From assembly GCF_040436345.1 (NCBI RefSeq), contig NC_133221.1:17109165-17173164 (forward strand): a DNA stretch of 64,000 nucleotides. Direction: 5' to 3'. Source of the stretch: Pagrus major (taxonomy: Eukaryota > Chordata > Actinopteri > Spariformes > Sparidae). The stretch's first letter is position 1; each line of letters begins with the position of its first letter. The notes under the pieces are model-generated. The model was given only the letters and a program-made list of their open reading frames with translations, was not told where the DNA came from and did not search any database. This document shows positions 1 through 13,100 of the stretch, piece after piece. A program made the translations under genes and the position numbers.

Positions 1-168
1 TTGGCTGTGACTCACCCACCTACAGACTTATTGATATTTTGACCAGGGTGTGATGTTGACTCACATTGTTGCACTTATGTATTACAGAATTGCTTTGTGG
101 TGTTATCTACCATCTCTGTGAGTATATTAGTCTTCTCTCCAGCGTTGTCCTTAAAATGAATTTTTCAG
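1..168 (+). other. intron of lmbr1l (partial)
   Basis: Noncoding sequence before the first visible exon. No exon with the family sequence expected upstream of YLMV is present. Confidence 0.6.
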
Positions 169-2815
169 CTATCTGATGGTGTCCTCGGTGGTGGGCTTCT
201 ATAGTTCCCCTCTCTTCACTGGCCTCATGCCTCGTGCACAGGACACCAATCTCACACAGGTATCTGACAGCCAACATGTATACCTCACAGTGGGGCACAG
301 CCAGAAGCTATTGATGTTCTGTTTACTCCCTATTAAGGTTGCAACTGATTATTTTTGTCATTGATTAATCTGCAGATTGTTTTGAAGATTCAATGTGTAG
401 TCTATAAAATGTAAAGTAAATGTAAAAAATGCCCATCACAATTTCTCCGACTCTGAATTGCTGCTTTAGTCCAACCAACAGTCCAAAACCCAAAGACTCT
501 TCATTTACTTTCATAAATGACAAAGAAGAGCTGCAAATCCTCACATTTAAGAAGCTGGTTCTAGCATATGTTGACCTTTTTTGCTTGAAAATGACTGAAA
601 AGATAAATCGATTATGTAAAAAGTTTCTTTTGATTGAAAAAATTACTAAATGCACCTCTACTCCCTCTAGTAACCTCCACATTTCTGTTTCATTTCAGAT
701 TATTGCAAACTGCGTGTCACTGCTCATCCTGAGCTCAGCACTGCCAGTCTTTTCACGCACACTTGGTAAGGACAACATGAAGTCATATATATATAAAAAA
801 AAAAAATTCAGAGGAAGAGAAATGGATTCAGAGAAACAGATTTTATTCTGTGCTGTGATTTGCATCATTGTCCCACAATGCAATGCACAAATGAAAGTAG
901 AAAACCATTTATAGCTGTTAAGATTATAAGACTGAATGGCAATGAGACAGTTCAAAGACAATCATGGAAAAAAGAACAAATATTTAAATCAACTTTAATA
1001 CATTATTTAACTAATACACAGGTATACAGTAAAAAAGCTTATACACTGGTTTCTCATTTATGGTACAACGTACACAACGTAACACAAAAAAATGCAGGAA
1101 TGCAAGTGCAGGATAACGGTAAACAATTGTAGGATGTTACTGTGTAGTGAGTTGGTATGGTAGTATTAAGTGTACAGGATGGGTGCCATAAACCCAAAGT
1201 GACAGAGTGCAGTGCAGTATTAGTCTGTATACCATTCAGTAAAGTAAAAAAAATTTAATGTAGTAACGGAAATCAGTGTAATACAATAATATTAGTAATA
1301 CAATAAGAACATTAATAATAATGTAATAATAGTATTGCAATGCAATATTTAAAATGGCAATGAAGTTTTCATGGACATAGTAATGCAGTATAGTAGCACA
1401 ACATTGCCGTACAAATATGAATTTATTTAGTATAATGTATAATGCCATATATTAAATAACAATTGCCGTGGATTATTAAGCAATTAAATCTGTGAAAAAA
1501 CTGTCAGCCCTTTCTCTTGGAAGCTACATAGATTTCTTCTATGGGAACTGCAAAATATTTCACTTTGGTCTGGTATGTAACACATAATGTGTGCTATATA
1601 CCCTTTTCACGGCACACATTTTAACTTGTCAAAGCAAGAAAAAGCACATGTTCAATTTACAACATTGCTGATTGCTGCATTCTGGTAAAGTGAGCTAGTT
1701 CCAGGGCTCTGGCATTGTGCATGTTCTCTCACTGATCGGGCTTACTGGGACACTTCATAGAATGGAGCCATCTTTAAGGTAATTGGTCACACCTGTGCTT
1801 TTCCTGCTCTGACATGTCAAAAAAATCTGCCATGAAAAGGTCTATTAGTATGGAACTAGGACACAGGCCCTAGTATGTAATGTGAAGAGGTGATGAATCA
1901 ACATTTTGCTTGTAGTTTTAATAATCCCCACAAGAGGGCGATTGTACACTGTGAATGCTGCAGGTGAGTCCGGGCTTGGGCCATTCATTCACAAGTAAAA
2001 CATGTTCTTCTGTTTCTGTTCCATCCTGTCAGGGATCACCCGCTTTGATCTTCTGGGAGACTATGGTCGGTATAACTGGCTTGGGAACTTCTACATTGTC
2101 TTCCTGTACAACATGATGTTTGCTGGTCTCACCTCTGCCTCCCTGATCAAGACAGTCACCTGGGCAGTGCAGAGAGAACTCATCCGTGCATTTGGTCAGT
2201 CTACTTTCATTTCTATTTCATGAAGCAAAACAATACTTGTATGCATATATTTTTGTAGTGGTGTGCTGAAATTCATTGCACTTTGGGTAGCTGTGTCATA
2301 AGTTCTCCCACCTTTGGCCCCGTTTCCCTATGGGCTGGTCTCTCTTCCTCAGATAGAAAGAATACAATTCTTTCAGGAAAGTGTAAAGGGACAAGAGGAG
2401 AGTCGGGTCCCCTTGGGGACCTTCAGGCACACCGCCCTAGACCCCTTGCAGCACACACACCCTCCACCCCTCCACCCAACACAAACAAGCCCTCAGAGCA
2501 TGGACACGCCAAACACACACATACACGCAATCCCCTTCCTCACAGTACAGATAGCATCTCTGCACCATGGCAGCTCTCCTACACTTTCCCATTGCCTCCC
2601 AACTCACTTTTGTTCTGTGACTAATAGACTTTCATTTCACCTAAATCACTATTTTTCTTAGCTTTGCTAGTTTAGTGCTCCACCTTGTGATTGTGTGTGA
2701 CGTTATGGTCCTTTTTCTTTCTTGTTCAGGTCTCCACAGACTGCCTTTAACTGTGTCGCGCTCCACCATCCCCTTCAGACTCCTGCTGGCCAGTGGACTG
2801 TCTAAAATCCAGTGA
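169..2815 (+). CDS. lmbr1l: lmbr1l, C-terminal part (last four exons; 5' part lies before the window)
   Basis: Limb region 1 like / LIMR, a multi-pass plasma-membrane protein described as a lipocalin receptor and, in lymphocytes, a Wnt-signalling regulator. Exons: 169-259, 699-765, 2033-2194, 2730-2815, each with AG before and GT after, phases compatible, 134 codons plus TGA at 2813-2815. Visible family signatures are YLMVSSVVGFYSSPLF in the first exon, LILSSALPVFSRTLG in the second, and FDLLGDYGRYNWLGNFYIVF followed by a last membrane-type segment in the third. The preceding exon of the family ends just before YLMV and is not in 1-168, so the gene is cut by the window edge. The tail (GLHRLPLTVSR to KIQ) is shorter and different from the human tail. 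The alternative is the paralogue lmbr1; adjacency to dhh favours lmbr1l. Confidence 0.88.
766..2032 (+). other. lmbr1l intron, no recognised content
   Basis: AT-rich intron with an AATAATA-rich stretch near 1280-1335. I see no coding or RNA feature in it. Confidence 0.6.
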
Positions 2816-4465
2816 CTTTACCTCCACTACCTTTAAGACACTGAGTCACTTCTAATGTGCTCCTATTGGATTAAAGCGTCTGCAATTTAGTCCCTTTGCC
2901 AGTTGGTGCATGGGTTGGGGTGCTCCGTGTGAAGGGACTGGAGAAGATGAGTCTTTTTGGAGCTCTGCTTGAAGTTGTGTTTAATGAGCAACATATCATT
3001 GTCCAATTTTGTGCAGTTATTTGACTGCAAGGGGTTAGCTGAGTCATAGTTACAACTGGAATGAGGGCAAAAGGGATTTAAGCCATAGTGGACAATGACA
3101 GGGTACCCTCCCTATACAAAACCTGATGAAAAGAGGATCCACGCTCTGTTGACACATGTGAAAGTCAGCAGAGTTATTTTGAAATATCACATTGTAAGTG
3201 TGACATAATTTCCTCTTCCTGTTCCAGGTCGATTGAGTGCTCTCTCTTTCTTTGTGGCTCCCCCACACTTTCCTCTCTTAGGTTATATCACTATTTTAAG
3301 AGTGGGAATCTTACTTCCATGTGTTTGGTGGTTCAGTCTGCACCAGTGTTATGTTCATTAATGAGAGGAAGTTGGGAGAAAAGAGGACACAGAGTACCTT
3401 GTCTGTCTATGGATCTGTAGGTTACACAGGGAATATGAGAGTGGTCATAGCCTCAGTTTTGAAGCTCTTTTACAAACTCAGTTTGGTAGAATTAAAAGCA
3501 TTTTTTGCTGCGATTTCTCTTTGAGCAGGGTTTCTACTTCTGTAGATGACAGTTGGCTTACTGAGTCTAAAGATTACTCATTGATTTACAAAACAATAGA
3601 CTAAAAGATAGCTTTATGTCTTATGCAAGACTTTTGAATGCCATGTGACACTCACTTGGAGGAACCTCTGCCTTTGACCAATCAAACTGTGAATTATTAA
3701 GAATTTGTGTGGGGAAGTGCAATATTTTGTAAGCAAAAGCACACTTTTTAACTTTACCAAAAGTAACTTCTAAATTTCTTGTAACTTTCTTTTAATTTTC
3801 TGTGAAGTATTTGTTTTTCATCTCATTCCTCTTTGTTGGATATTGGGTGAATGTTTAGAATAGTTTCAGAATGTTTTCAAAAAGCAAATGTGACTATCAA
3901 TCCATGCAATCCTTTCTGGTGTCAGGTTTTTCTTTATTTTAAAAGTCAATTTCTATAATGTCTATCAGCTGTATCTCATCATGGTGATCTTGTGTCACCG
4001 TTTGCCTTTGCTGCTGTATCAGCAGGTTATTTTTGTTTGACCAGCAGGGGACAGTGTCTCTCAAACCCAACACCAGCCTCTGTGTTGTGTGACACTCTCT
4101 CTGGTTAGATATTATATGTATTATATAACGAGCACTCTGAGTTTTACTCATTTCACTTTTTCTGGGAATTTTATTTTGGTTTCGGGAACACAGATTTTAT
4201 AATGTACTGTTTTTGTCATTATTTATGGGCATTTTGGGATCTATACTTCACATGTCGGGTCATTACTCTTAGGATTTTTAACAGTTGTTAAAAATGTTGA
4301 ATGTGATGCAGTTGAGACAAAAAAATCTTTAGAGTTGGTCTCAAAGATAAAAAATAGTGTTTCTTGTTTACCTTTGAAATGCTCTGATTCAGGTTTTCTA
4401 AACTGAATTTTTAACCATTGTTTTATGAGAAGAAAGCAATAAAAATCATTCTGTGTTTTTAACTT
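2816..4465 (+). other. probable lmbr1l 3' UTR
   Basis: Begins after the TGA at 2813-2815. The best polyadenylation signal is AATAAA at 4438-4443, followed by T/GT-rich sequence; an ATTAAA near 2869 is a possible early site. No reading frame here resembles a protein. Confidence 0.4.
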
Positions 4466-5430
4466 CTTTGTCTCCTTTTGGATGCACATCAAGGTGACTT
4501 ACTGTAAACTCTTTCTTTGATGCTTGTTTCAGTTAATGAAATGTAACTACACTGTGACTGATCTGATGTAGCCTGTGGTCGGTGGGTGTGTGTGACTGGT
4601 GAGGGCGTCTGTCCTCTACGTCCCTTCCACCCTTTTGTTGCACTTCTTTAATCAGCAGCAGAAGAAAGCCATATTTTGGGCTGTCTGTCAGCAGTGTCCA
4701 GCCACGACGCCACTACAGCCGTAGCCCACGCTTTCCCCTCTCCGATGCAAGTGCCAGATAAAAACCCTGCAAATCAGGAGAAGAGACATTTACTCACATT
4801 CACTCCTTCACGTCCGCCCACCCACCTCCTTTCTTCCCTTTTCCTTGCCCATTGTTCATTTCCTCACCTCATCGTTTTTCTGAAGTCAGTTAAAGAAAAC
4901 CCCGGCTCTGATTAATTTCTCCCTCTTGATTTTTGTTTGCATTTCTTGTTTTGTTTCGTTGGATGCTTTAATTAAGCTTATTTGGTTTAGATTTTGTTTT
5001 GCACTGCGTTTCCTTTGCTGAAGGAAATGAACTCAAATGTCGCCGTAACATTACTTGCACAGCTGGAGACTGGTCAGCCTCTGAGGAAGTGACACATAAG
5101 CCAGATATAAGGTGTGCAAGAGAGAACTTAGTGCATTATCGGTGTGTCAGAGTTTGTTCAATATGATTAATGTTTGAACACAGGCTGATGCTGCTGGGAT
5201 TCAGAGGGCTAAAAACTATTCCAGTCATTACACGCTATATTCCTTGGGACATGACTTGGGAGCACATTGAGGACAAAACTTAGACTTTGCACAATGATGC
5301 TAAATGAGTGCAAAACCTCTATAGAAAAATAGATTTCTGTCTGAGCCAATTGGAGTCGTACCCCATGTAAAGAAATGCCAAAACTGTTGCCAAAAGTCTG
5401 TCTGAGCCCCACTGTATGACACACAATATG
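4466..5430. other. intergenic spacer, nothing recognised
   Basis: Pyrimidine-rich tracts (about 4790-4940) but no gene-like open frame, and no repeat that I recognise. Confidence 0.5.
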
Positions 5431-6606
5431 TTAAAGGGACATTTTAAAAGGACACCTCACCCCAAAATTCAAAGTACATATTTCTCCCCTTACCTATTAA
5501 GCTAAAGATCCGTCTAGATTGTTTTGGTGTGAGTTGCTGAGTTTTGGAGATATCTGCTGTGGAGATATCTATCTTCTCTTGAATATAATGGAACTAGATG
5601 GCACTCGGCTTCTGGCGTTTCAAGTCACAAAAATTACTTTTGAGAAGCTCACGTCAATGTCTTTCTAGAAATCATGACCTAGTTACTCGGGATAATCCAC
5701 AGACCTTGTTCTGAGCATTTTCATGTAGAAACTATTTCACTAAACTACATCCATTATCATCCCACAGAAGGAAACGTGCATCTACTCATGAAAGAAACGG
5801 CTAGCTGACAAAGCTCACTAAGCTAGATAATGTTACAACTTGTAGGCTTTTTGAGGGGAGACCCCATCCTCCTTGTTAGCAAAATGACCAAAATATGCCC
5901 CCCTTGTTAACCTGCCATCCATCTCTATCCCCTCCAAGATCACCAATAGGTGGACCGCTGTCCGGGCCCCAACCCAGATGCCATTCAGTCAAGACCTATA
6001 GCTGATTAATTAAATTTTGACAGAGCGTTTCTATTTTATCTGGCTTTTCTTGCCTTTATGGCACTGGCATTCCAGCTCCATTGAAAGCATTATTTGTTAC
6101 ATGTATGAGCAAATATACCACTCAAATCTGAAATGAGGACACAGGAAATAAAATATCTCATATGGCATCAAATTATAAATGATAAATTATGATGTTCTGG
6201 ACCTTGGAGTGGTACAGTCAGTTTCATCTTTGGATCTGATGGTGTTGGTGCGGGGGCTGTTAACAAATCACCTACAGGTTACAACTCAGCCATCCTGCAC
6301 TCACAGGACGACTTGGTAGAAAGAAAAATATCTCTACATGAATCTGCTCACAACAAGGTCTGTGGATTATTTTAGTAACTAGGTCATGGCTTCTTGAAAG
6401 TGACATCGCTATCAAGCTTTGTCATGTTTTTGTTTTGGGTGCTTGGAGCCGCACAAGGTGAGTGCCATCTAGCTCCATTGTATTTGAGGGAAGGCCGATA
6501 TCTCTAAAACTATGCAACTCTCACCAAAACAATCCAGATTAATAAAAAGCCCTACAGGTAGAAGGAAAATATGTATTTTTGATTTGTGGGGGAACTGTCC
6601 CTTCAA
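5431..6606. mobile_element. large foldback (palindromic) MITE-like element
   Basis: The left end (TTAAAGGGACA at 5431) and the reverse complement of the right end (TTGAAGGGACA, ending 6606) match. The match continues inward with gaps for roughly 330 bp: for example the ATTGTTTTGGTG block (about 5518 and 6524), the AATGGA(A/G)CTAGATGGCACTC block, and the CATGACCTAGTTACT...ATAATCCACAGACCTTGTT block (about 5674 and 6375). The inner 450 bp or so is not obviously inverted. There is no transposase frame, so it is non-autonomous. The family name is unknown to me. Confidence 0.75.
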
Positions 6607-7664
6607 TTATATTGTACACATACAGCATTTAAACAACTGTACGCATCACTTAACCTTAGATTTAGCTGGAGAAACTCTAGAGTAGCACCTCTCCCTGCAG
6701 CAAAATATAAAGGTCGATAGGAGTGCAATCAAAGTGTCACAGCAGTCCCATTGGGTAACACACTCTATTGGGCTGGTTGTCGGGCATATCGGGGACAAGG
6801 CGGGAGACGGCCAGCTTGTAATGGGATGAGATAGCCTATCTTTATTGTCAAAACAGAAGAATGAAGGGGGGAAAAAGACACAGATTAGCTTTCCTGACAG
6901 TCGGCCGTTTGAAGTCGATGCCAAAGTGCATTAGGGGCTGTTATTCCCTCGTTTTGTGTGCTCAAAAAATGCAGAACCACTCACAGGAAAAGGCGAGACT
7001 TGCTAGCTAATCAACTGATAATGGGTCACACTGACCATTTGCCATAGCTGCCCGCCATCCTGCGTGCACACTCACGGCACACTTGCTTCACACAGTTGAC
7101 TGGCACAGGCCTTTGTTTTATTGACTCACTTTTGGTGAATGATGTAACATGGATTTTAATGGAGAAACCTTTAATATTAGAGCTTAATTCAACTCTTTAA
7201 GTAAAAAGCATGTAATCTTAACCATGTAAATTATCTTTTTTTGGGGGGGGGGGTTCAGGTTCACAAAACAAGGTATCACATCTAACCTTTGACCTGCTTG
7301 TCTGGTGCCAGGAAGTTCCACCCTTCTCGGTCCATTGTCCGCTTCAGTGCAGCATCGCCTCAACCTGGTGCTCTTTCTCAAATCAAGGTTGAGCAAAACA
7401 ACTTAAACCTGGCAATTACAAACACATTTTACACCGCTGTGGTTGCCACACCTGAAGTCATCACATGACACATGACATAATAGGTGTATTCTTAAAGGTG
7501 AAACTTGGTGAGTAACTACCAGCACACAGTTACAATACATAAGCCAAGAATCATCCAGTGTGTGCAGCCACATCAGAACGCACCACCCTGCCTCTTCCTG
7601 CACTGATAACATGGTGAGAGACAGTGTAATGGGAGGTGCGGTGGTGGGCAGAGAGAAAGGACGG

Positions 7665-7668
<4 letters not shown>
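6607..7668. other. intergenic spacer, nothing recognised
   Basis: No coding similarity. A G run near 7243-7252 is the only compositional oddity. Confidence 0.5.
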
Positions 7669-7695
<27 letters not shown>

Positions 7696-7725
7696 TCTGT
7701 GTCTGTGTGCCTGTGTGTGTGTGTG
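7669..7725. repeat. (GT)n microsatellite
   Basis: Nearly pure GT dinucleotides interrupted by a few CT units. They produce spurious Val/Cys-rich and His/Thr-rich open frames on the two strands. Confidence 0.95.
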
Positions 7726-9509
7726 CGGGGAGGGAGGTGGTTAGGTGTCAGTTCCTTGACTTTCCTTTTCCCCCCAACCCTTCTAGCGGCCTCCATCTGA
7801 GGAAGTGGATCCTGCAGAGTGTCTATTCAGCTCAAGAGACAAGACAAACACTTGAGATGTCAAAGCCAGCATTGTTTCAAAACCTAATATCTGTTTTACA
7901 ATAACGTATCCATAAAATAAGAGCCTGCATTCCTAATTTCATCCTTGGCTACAACATTAGTGATCCCATAAACTCCACAGAAGAAGACAAAACCTGGCTT
8001 GCTGGTATCTACTCATACTTGACCACTAGCCCAGGTACAAGCACAGGCGTCCACTTGGAAAGAACAAAGCAGGGTAGGCTAACCCAGGCAGGAAAGATCT
8101 CGTTTTCTGTGCTGTGACTTTGCAGGAAACCAAACCATTCACCCAGCCATGTACTCCCATCCTGAAATGGGGGAGTCAAATGCTAAGAGCCAGAAGGAGG
8201 CAGGGGGAGGCAGGAGGATGGGGGCACCAAAATAAAAAACTAATAATAATGACTTTATTTCCATCTCCAACCCGCAGATGTTTGCTTCCTTCCTTTCCCT
8301 TTCATGTCAGATGGAAATCTCTTCTCTTGTATGGCTTTGAAGAGAAACATCGGTGTGGGTAATTGTAGATATGAAAGTGTTTGTTGCTTTTTTTTGATTG
8401 AGTCATTCCCTGCATCTGTCATGAAAGCTTATATCTCTCATCTGTGCTGCTTGGAACAGACTTGAGCTTTCGTCCATGTTTATCGTAAGGACAGGAAGAT
8501 GCAGCTTCGCCTTGCCACCCCTCCCTAAAACATCCTGGGATCTTCTGGAAACTTCCCAAACAAAGATGCCTTTCCATGGTCACTGTGGAGCTCAGTGACC
8601 TGTGTTTCATCCCTCACAGCAAATGTTAAGCGCTGTTCAGATCAGACAGAGTATGAAAAATTCACAGGTGCTTTCTTTTTCTTTTTTTTTTACTGTGGCC
8701 CTGAGGGTCAAAAGACAACAACATTTCAGAAAACACGACATTTCAGGAAACAAAACAACATTTCAGAAAAGGCAATGACATTTCGGATTCCTGTAAAAGG
8801 TTGGACATCAGTGGGCTAAAGATTCTTTGAGAGAAAGTCACTTTCTGGCCGTGATGCACTGAGTCCTCAAGTGTTCCAGGAAGCTACAGATAGGATGGCT
8901 GACACACTCCGACCTTTAACCTGCCATTAATTTCAGCTTCCATGTGTGATTGCAGATGTCAGACCTCTGAGACACAAGGATTCCTTTCTTTTCTGCTCCC
9001 TCTTTGACATTATCAGACACATTTTACGACTCTCCCAGCTATTGTTCTGGGATGGATAAAAATAATGTGTTGTGATGTGGCCAGCGGGCGTTTCCAGCTG
9101 AGGGGTCTTGGGTGCACTGGGTTCAGGGGGGTCAGGCTGGCTCCCCAAACACAGGAAGGTAACACTGTAAGTCACCGTCAGGGGGTGTCAAGGCTGGACA
9201 CTTGTGTTCCCTGTCAGAGACCCTCACCTTCAACTCTAAGTCTATTAATAACATGAGCATCACCAGTCTGAAGGCTGGGATGAACCGTATTTAATCTGTA
9301 TGAGCTGAAAAAAATATAATAAATAGAGTTTGAAGCTGAGGCTGATGTTTTTGAATGATGTCTGAAAAGTTTTGAACACTTTGAACTTTGATTTAACTTT
9401 GCAGGGAAAGTTGCCCTTAAATATTTAAGGTGGTGGACACGAGTGGGTGGGTGGGTGTCATTGTGTTAACACTAAGTAGGCCAATCGTATGTTCTTTGTA
9501 AGCTTGAAT
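7726..9509. other. spacer upstream of dhh, including a short tandem repeat
   Basis: No gene detected. At about 8716-8795 a unit of roughly 20 bp containing GACATTTCAGAAAA or ACAACATTTCAG occurs four times with divergence. Otherwise unremarkable. Confidence 0.5.
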
Positions 9510-9813
9510 TGGAGGCGTGTGCTGTCGCGGTGGGAGCGCGCAGAGGAAGGGAGGGCAATCTTGTCCGGACGCTAATAAGACCCAATGGCTGGTGCAAGGT
9601 GGCCAAGAGCTCTGCAGCGCGACAGAAGACGGTGGACGAAGGGGAGAAGGAGAAAAAAAAAAAAAAAAACATCTGCAGAGAGACGTTTCTAGATGGACAA
9701 AGAGGATGAGAGCGCCACGGGAGCGTCCGTAGGGATCGCAGGGAGTCGAGTGAAGGCTTTTGGCGTGCGCCTCCGTTTGTGTCTGAGAGGAGCTGCGTGG
9801 AGAGAGGAGCGGG
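9510..9813 (+). other. candidate noncoding first exon / promoter-proximal region of dhh
   Basis: A GC- and CpG-richer island in AT-rich surroundings. It is purine-rich, with an A run at about 9654-9670, and ends in a consensus splice donor (GGG then GTAAGTGAG at 9814). A matching acceptor, CACTGTAG, ends at 10168, which would join it to the exon holding the dhh start codon. The transcription start cannot be placed from sequence alone. Its reading frames are low-complexity and not protein-like. Confidence 0.4.
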
Positions 9814-10192
9814 GTAAGTGAGCAGAAAGGCAAAGAAAAACACCTGCGTCAAGGCTGGTACCTGCGACGGACCTGTGGAGATGACTTTCAGCTCACAAGA
9901 GGCTTAGAAGCTGCTGATAGAAACCTTTTACATAACTTTTACAACCTTTACATTTCAGCCAATCAGGTCACTCACATGGCTGTAGGAAACCTTCAATCAC
10001 AGCTGACTTTGTAATATTAAGTTATTTTTCTGATCAAGAGTGAACACATTAGAGAGGAGTGCTGACATCTACGCATCAATATCAGCTCTAATACCACATG
10101 ATTTGGAATGGACCCAGATTTGACCCTCACTCTGCTATCACACACCTGGACCCGGGCTATCACTGTAGGCGCTGCGAGCCACTGACTCCCCA

Positions 10193-13100
10193 ATGAAGCA
10201 GTCCTGGTGGGCCCGCCTGGCACAGCTCGGCCTGCTCGTTGCGTGGACCTGTGCATGGCCGGTCCAGGGATGCGGACCGGGCCCTGGCTACGGCATCCGG
10301 CCCAGGCCCAGGAAGCTCACAGCCATGCACTACAAGCAGTTCTTCCCCAACTTCTCAGAGAACAACCTGGGCGCCAGCGGGAGGGCAGAGGGCAAGATCA
10401 CACGCAACTCTGAGCGCTTCAATGAACTGGTGTGCAACTACAACCCAGACATTGTGTTCAAGGATGAGGAGAACACCAACGCAGACCGCTTCATGACAAA
10501 GGTGAGACTGGTGTGTTGGGGATGTTGATGATACACTGGATCACTTGTCTCATGTGACTTTTATGGGATAAGTGCAAAGAAATGGGCACGCTGTAAAAAG
10601 TCAGTACAGAATTTAGTGGAATCAACTTATATTTTCTAATTAACTTAACATACATATACAAGTTTTATTTGTTTCAAGTTGATTCAACTTAAAGTTTATA
10701 GTTTTTTCAGACCACTTCTGAACCTATAAACATGAGTTCTTTTATCTTAAAGTCTTTTGACTTTAAATGATGAGTTGGATGAATGTCATGTACAGAGTTC
10801 AGTCAACTCATAGAAATAAGTCTCTAAAGAAACATGATCAGCATATTGGCAAGCTTCCCATCATGCACTGTATGAGTGGTACAACTCTCCTGAGACCCTT
10901 CTTTTTTATAGTTTGAAGAAAACATATGTTATGGAAAGTTGCTGCTTGTCTTTAATATATTTTGTGAGAAGTCATGGTCCTTTTTTTCCACAATAACGAA
11001 AAAACTAACTTGCCAACCATGATAAAGGTTAGTATTGAATTCAGTCTTTACGTTATCAAACTTTTATGATGTTTTTGTACAAATGCTAGAACAAAGCAGC
11101 ACCAATGTGAGCAACTACTGTTATTCCTTGTGTGAAATGAGGAAATCAAATTAAATTTTAATGATTGTCAATGCCACTGAACAGTCATTTATTCAGCTAA
11201 ATATCTTAAGTTAACTGAAGATGTATTTTCAAGTTCAATTAACTTTATAGTGCATTTCACAAAAAAAGAGAACTTTTTATTTTAAACAAACTATTCAGCC
11301 TAAAATTAAGTTTACCCAAATATTTAAGGCAGCAATTCAACTTTGACTTTTAAGTTGAAACAGCTCAAAATTATTCACAGTGCGCACAGGTTCATTGAGG
11401 GATGCTCTCACTGGTGTTTCTTGAACCTTTTCAAGCTGGTCCCTCTGCTGGATGATTGATTAACTCCATTCACATGAGCGCCGCACCTTCAAATCCAATC
11501 ATATAACCTCATTCATTGTTTGCCGTACTCTACGCTATCTGCCCTTGCCAGGCTCTTAACACACAAACAAATGTTCAGCACAAGAGTGTGTACATTTTAC
11601 CCAAACTCCCCCTCCCGGCTCCCTTTTCTCCAGATAAGAAGATCAGGATGTAATTCAACACTACCCTTTAAGAGAGACTGCTTTCCATTTCAGGAACACT
11701 TCCTTTTAATCTTTAACCAAAGTCTTTGTTATTGGAAATCAAACTATTCCTGTGACAGGTTCTCAGTGTGCCTGCCAGGGGAAAATATTGAGGCACGGCA
11801 CTAAAACTTGAACTCCAAATTCAGATCTCACGCCTAGAAAAAAAAAGACAATCGACGGCTTACAGAAGGATTAAGATTCTCAAAAACAACACAAGGTTTC
11901 TTTGACAGTCAGATGTCACCCAGCTTTGGATGCTGCGGCTTTCTGTGATTGTTTCGGATATGAATCTGTGTTCCTTCCCCTCCCCGAGTGATTGTATGTG
12001 ATGGAAATCTGCGGTCGTGTGTGTGTGCCCTGCCGATGCCCAGTTTGAGTGTGTGTATGTGTGCATGTGCCTCTCTACTTGCCCAGATGTGAAAGACGCT
12101 CTTTGTGCGTCATTTGGAGACTCGTAGGGGTCGCCTATACAAAATTCCCGCCTGCTGAAGTAATGGCACCGTTGGAAAAGCGACTATTGTAGTTCTGACA
12201 ATGAAACGCCTCTCTTCATTGGCATTGCGAGAAAAATGTACCCAGTTTGTTTTCTGTCCCTCTCGCTTTCTCACTCTTGCTGTCACATTCCCAAGTCCGT
12301 GCCCATACATTCTTCCCCTCTGCCCTCTCTTTGGTCCCGGCTTCCACCCTCCGCTAAACCTCTTCCATTCTCACCCAACTTTTTCTCTCCTCGTCACTTT
12401 CTTTCCAGTTGCAAGATAGGCCTTATTCAGTCGCTTAAAGGCCACGAGTCGCATCACAAGTCACAAGAGAATATGCGTTCAGGAGATGATAATGAGTGTA
12501 TCACCTCAGTTGCTGCCGTCATCATTTTCCAGGCTGCTATTTTGTGACAATGCTGACACAGTCTGCAACATCACAGCCCACGGGGGCGTTCGGAGTCACC
12601 GTGCAGTTTTTCTGATCAAATGTCTCAGGGGTGAAAGCGAGAAACTCATATGCCTGGAACACTCTGGAGAGGCAGAGAATGGCCTTGATTATTCTGTCAC
12701 CCTGTCCAAAAGGCCAAGGAATGTGCCAAACTGGCTACAGTAGCTTTGTTCTTGTACCCTGATTGTTTGAGCAAGGTTGAGATGGCCTTTAGCAGACCAG
12801 AGGAGGGATTGTGCGTCGATGCCAGCAGACAAACAATCATAACCTGGGAGCCAGAGACAGTGTTGAAATACTGGAGTTATTTTCTTGCGGGCTGCACTGG
12901 AATCAGTCTGCTCACTGAGGTGTTCAGTAGGCTCACATACTGTACATGCCTCTTTGTACAGTTAGACTGTGCCGTTGCTCCTGTAAATCAGTGATTACAA
13001 TGTGTCACTTGAGTTTGGTCCAGATATGCCCTTCACTGTACAGGGCACATGCTGCAGACAGAGAGACTAAACATATAGTTACTGTCTTTCAAATAAACTC

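Noticed and set aside
88-117. Possible small lmbr1l exon (AG before 88, GTGAGT after 117)
   Set aside because: Its translation does not resemble the family sequence that precedes YLMVSSVVG, so it is probably intronic.
7551-7904. His/Thr-rich and Val/Cys-rich open frames
   Set aside because: Products of translating the GT microsatellite.
9416-9852. Overlapping open frames of 66-138 codons on both strands
   Set aside because: Low-complexity translations of a purine-rich GC block; no protein-family resemblance. Better explained as a noncoding exon or promoter region.
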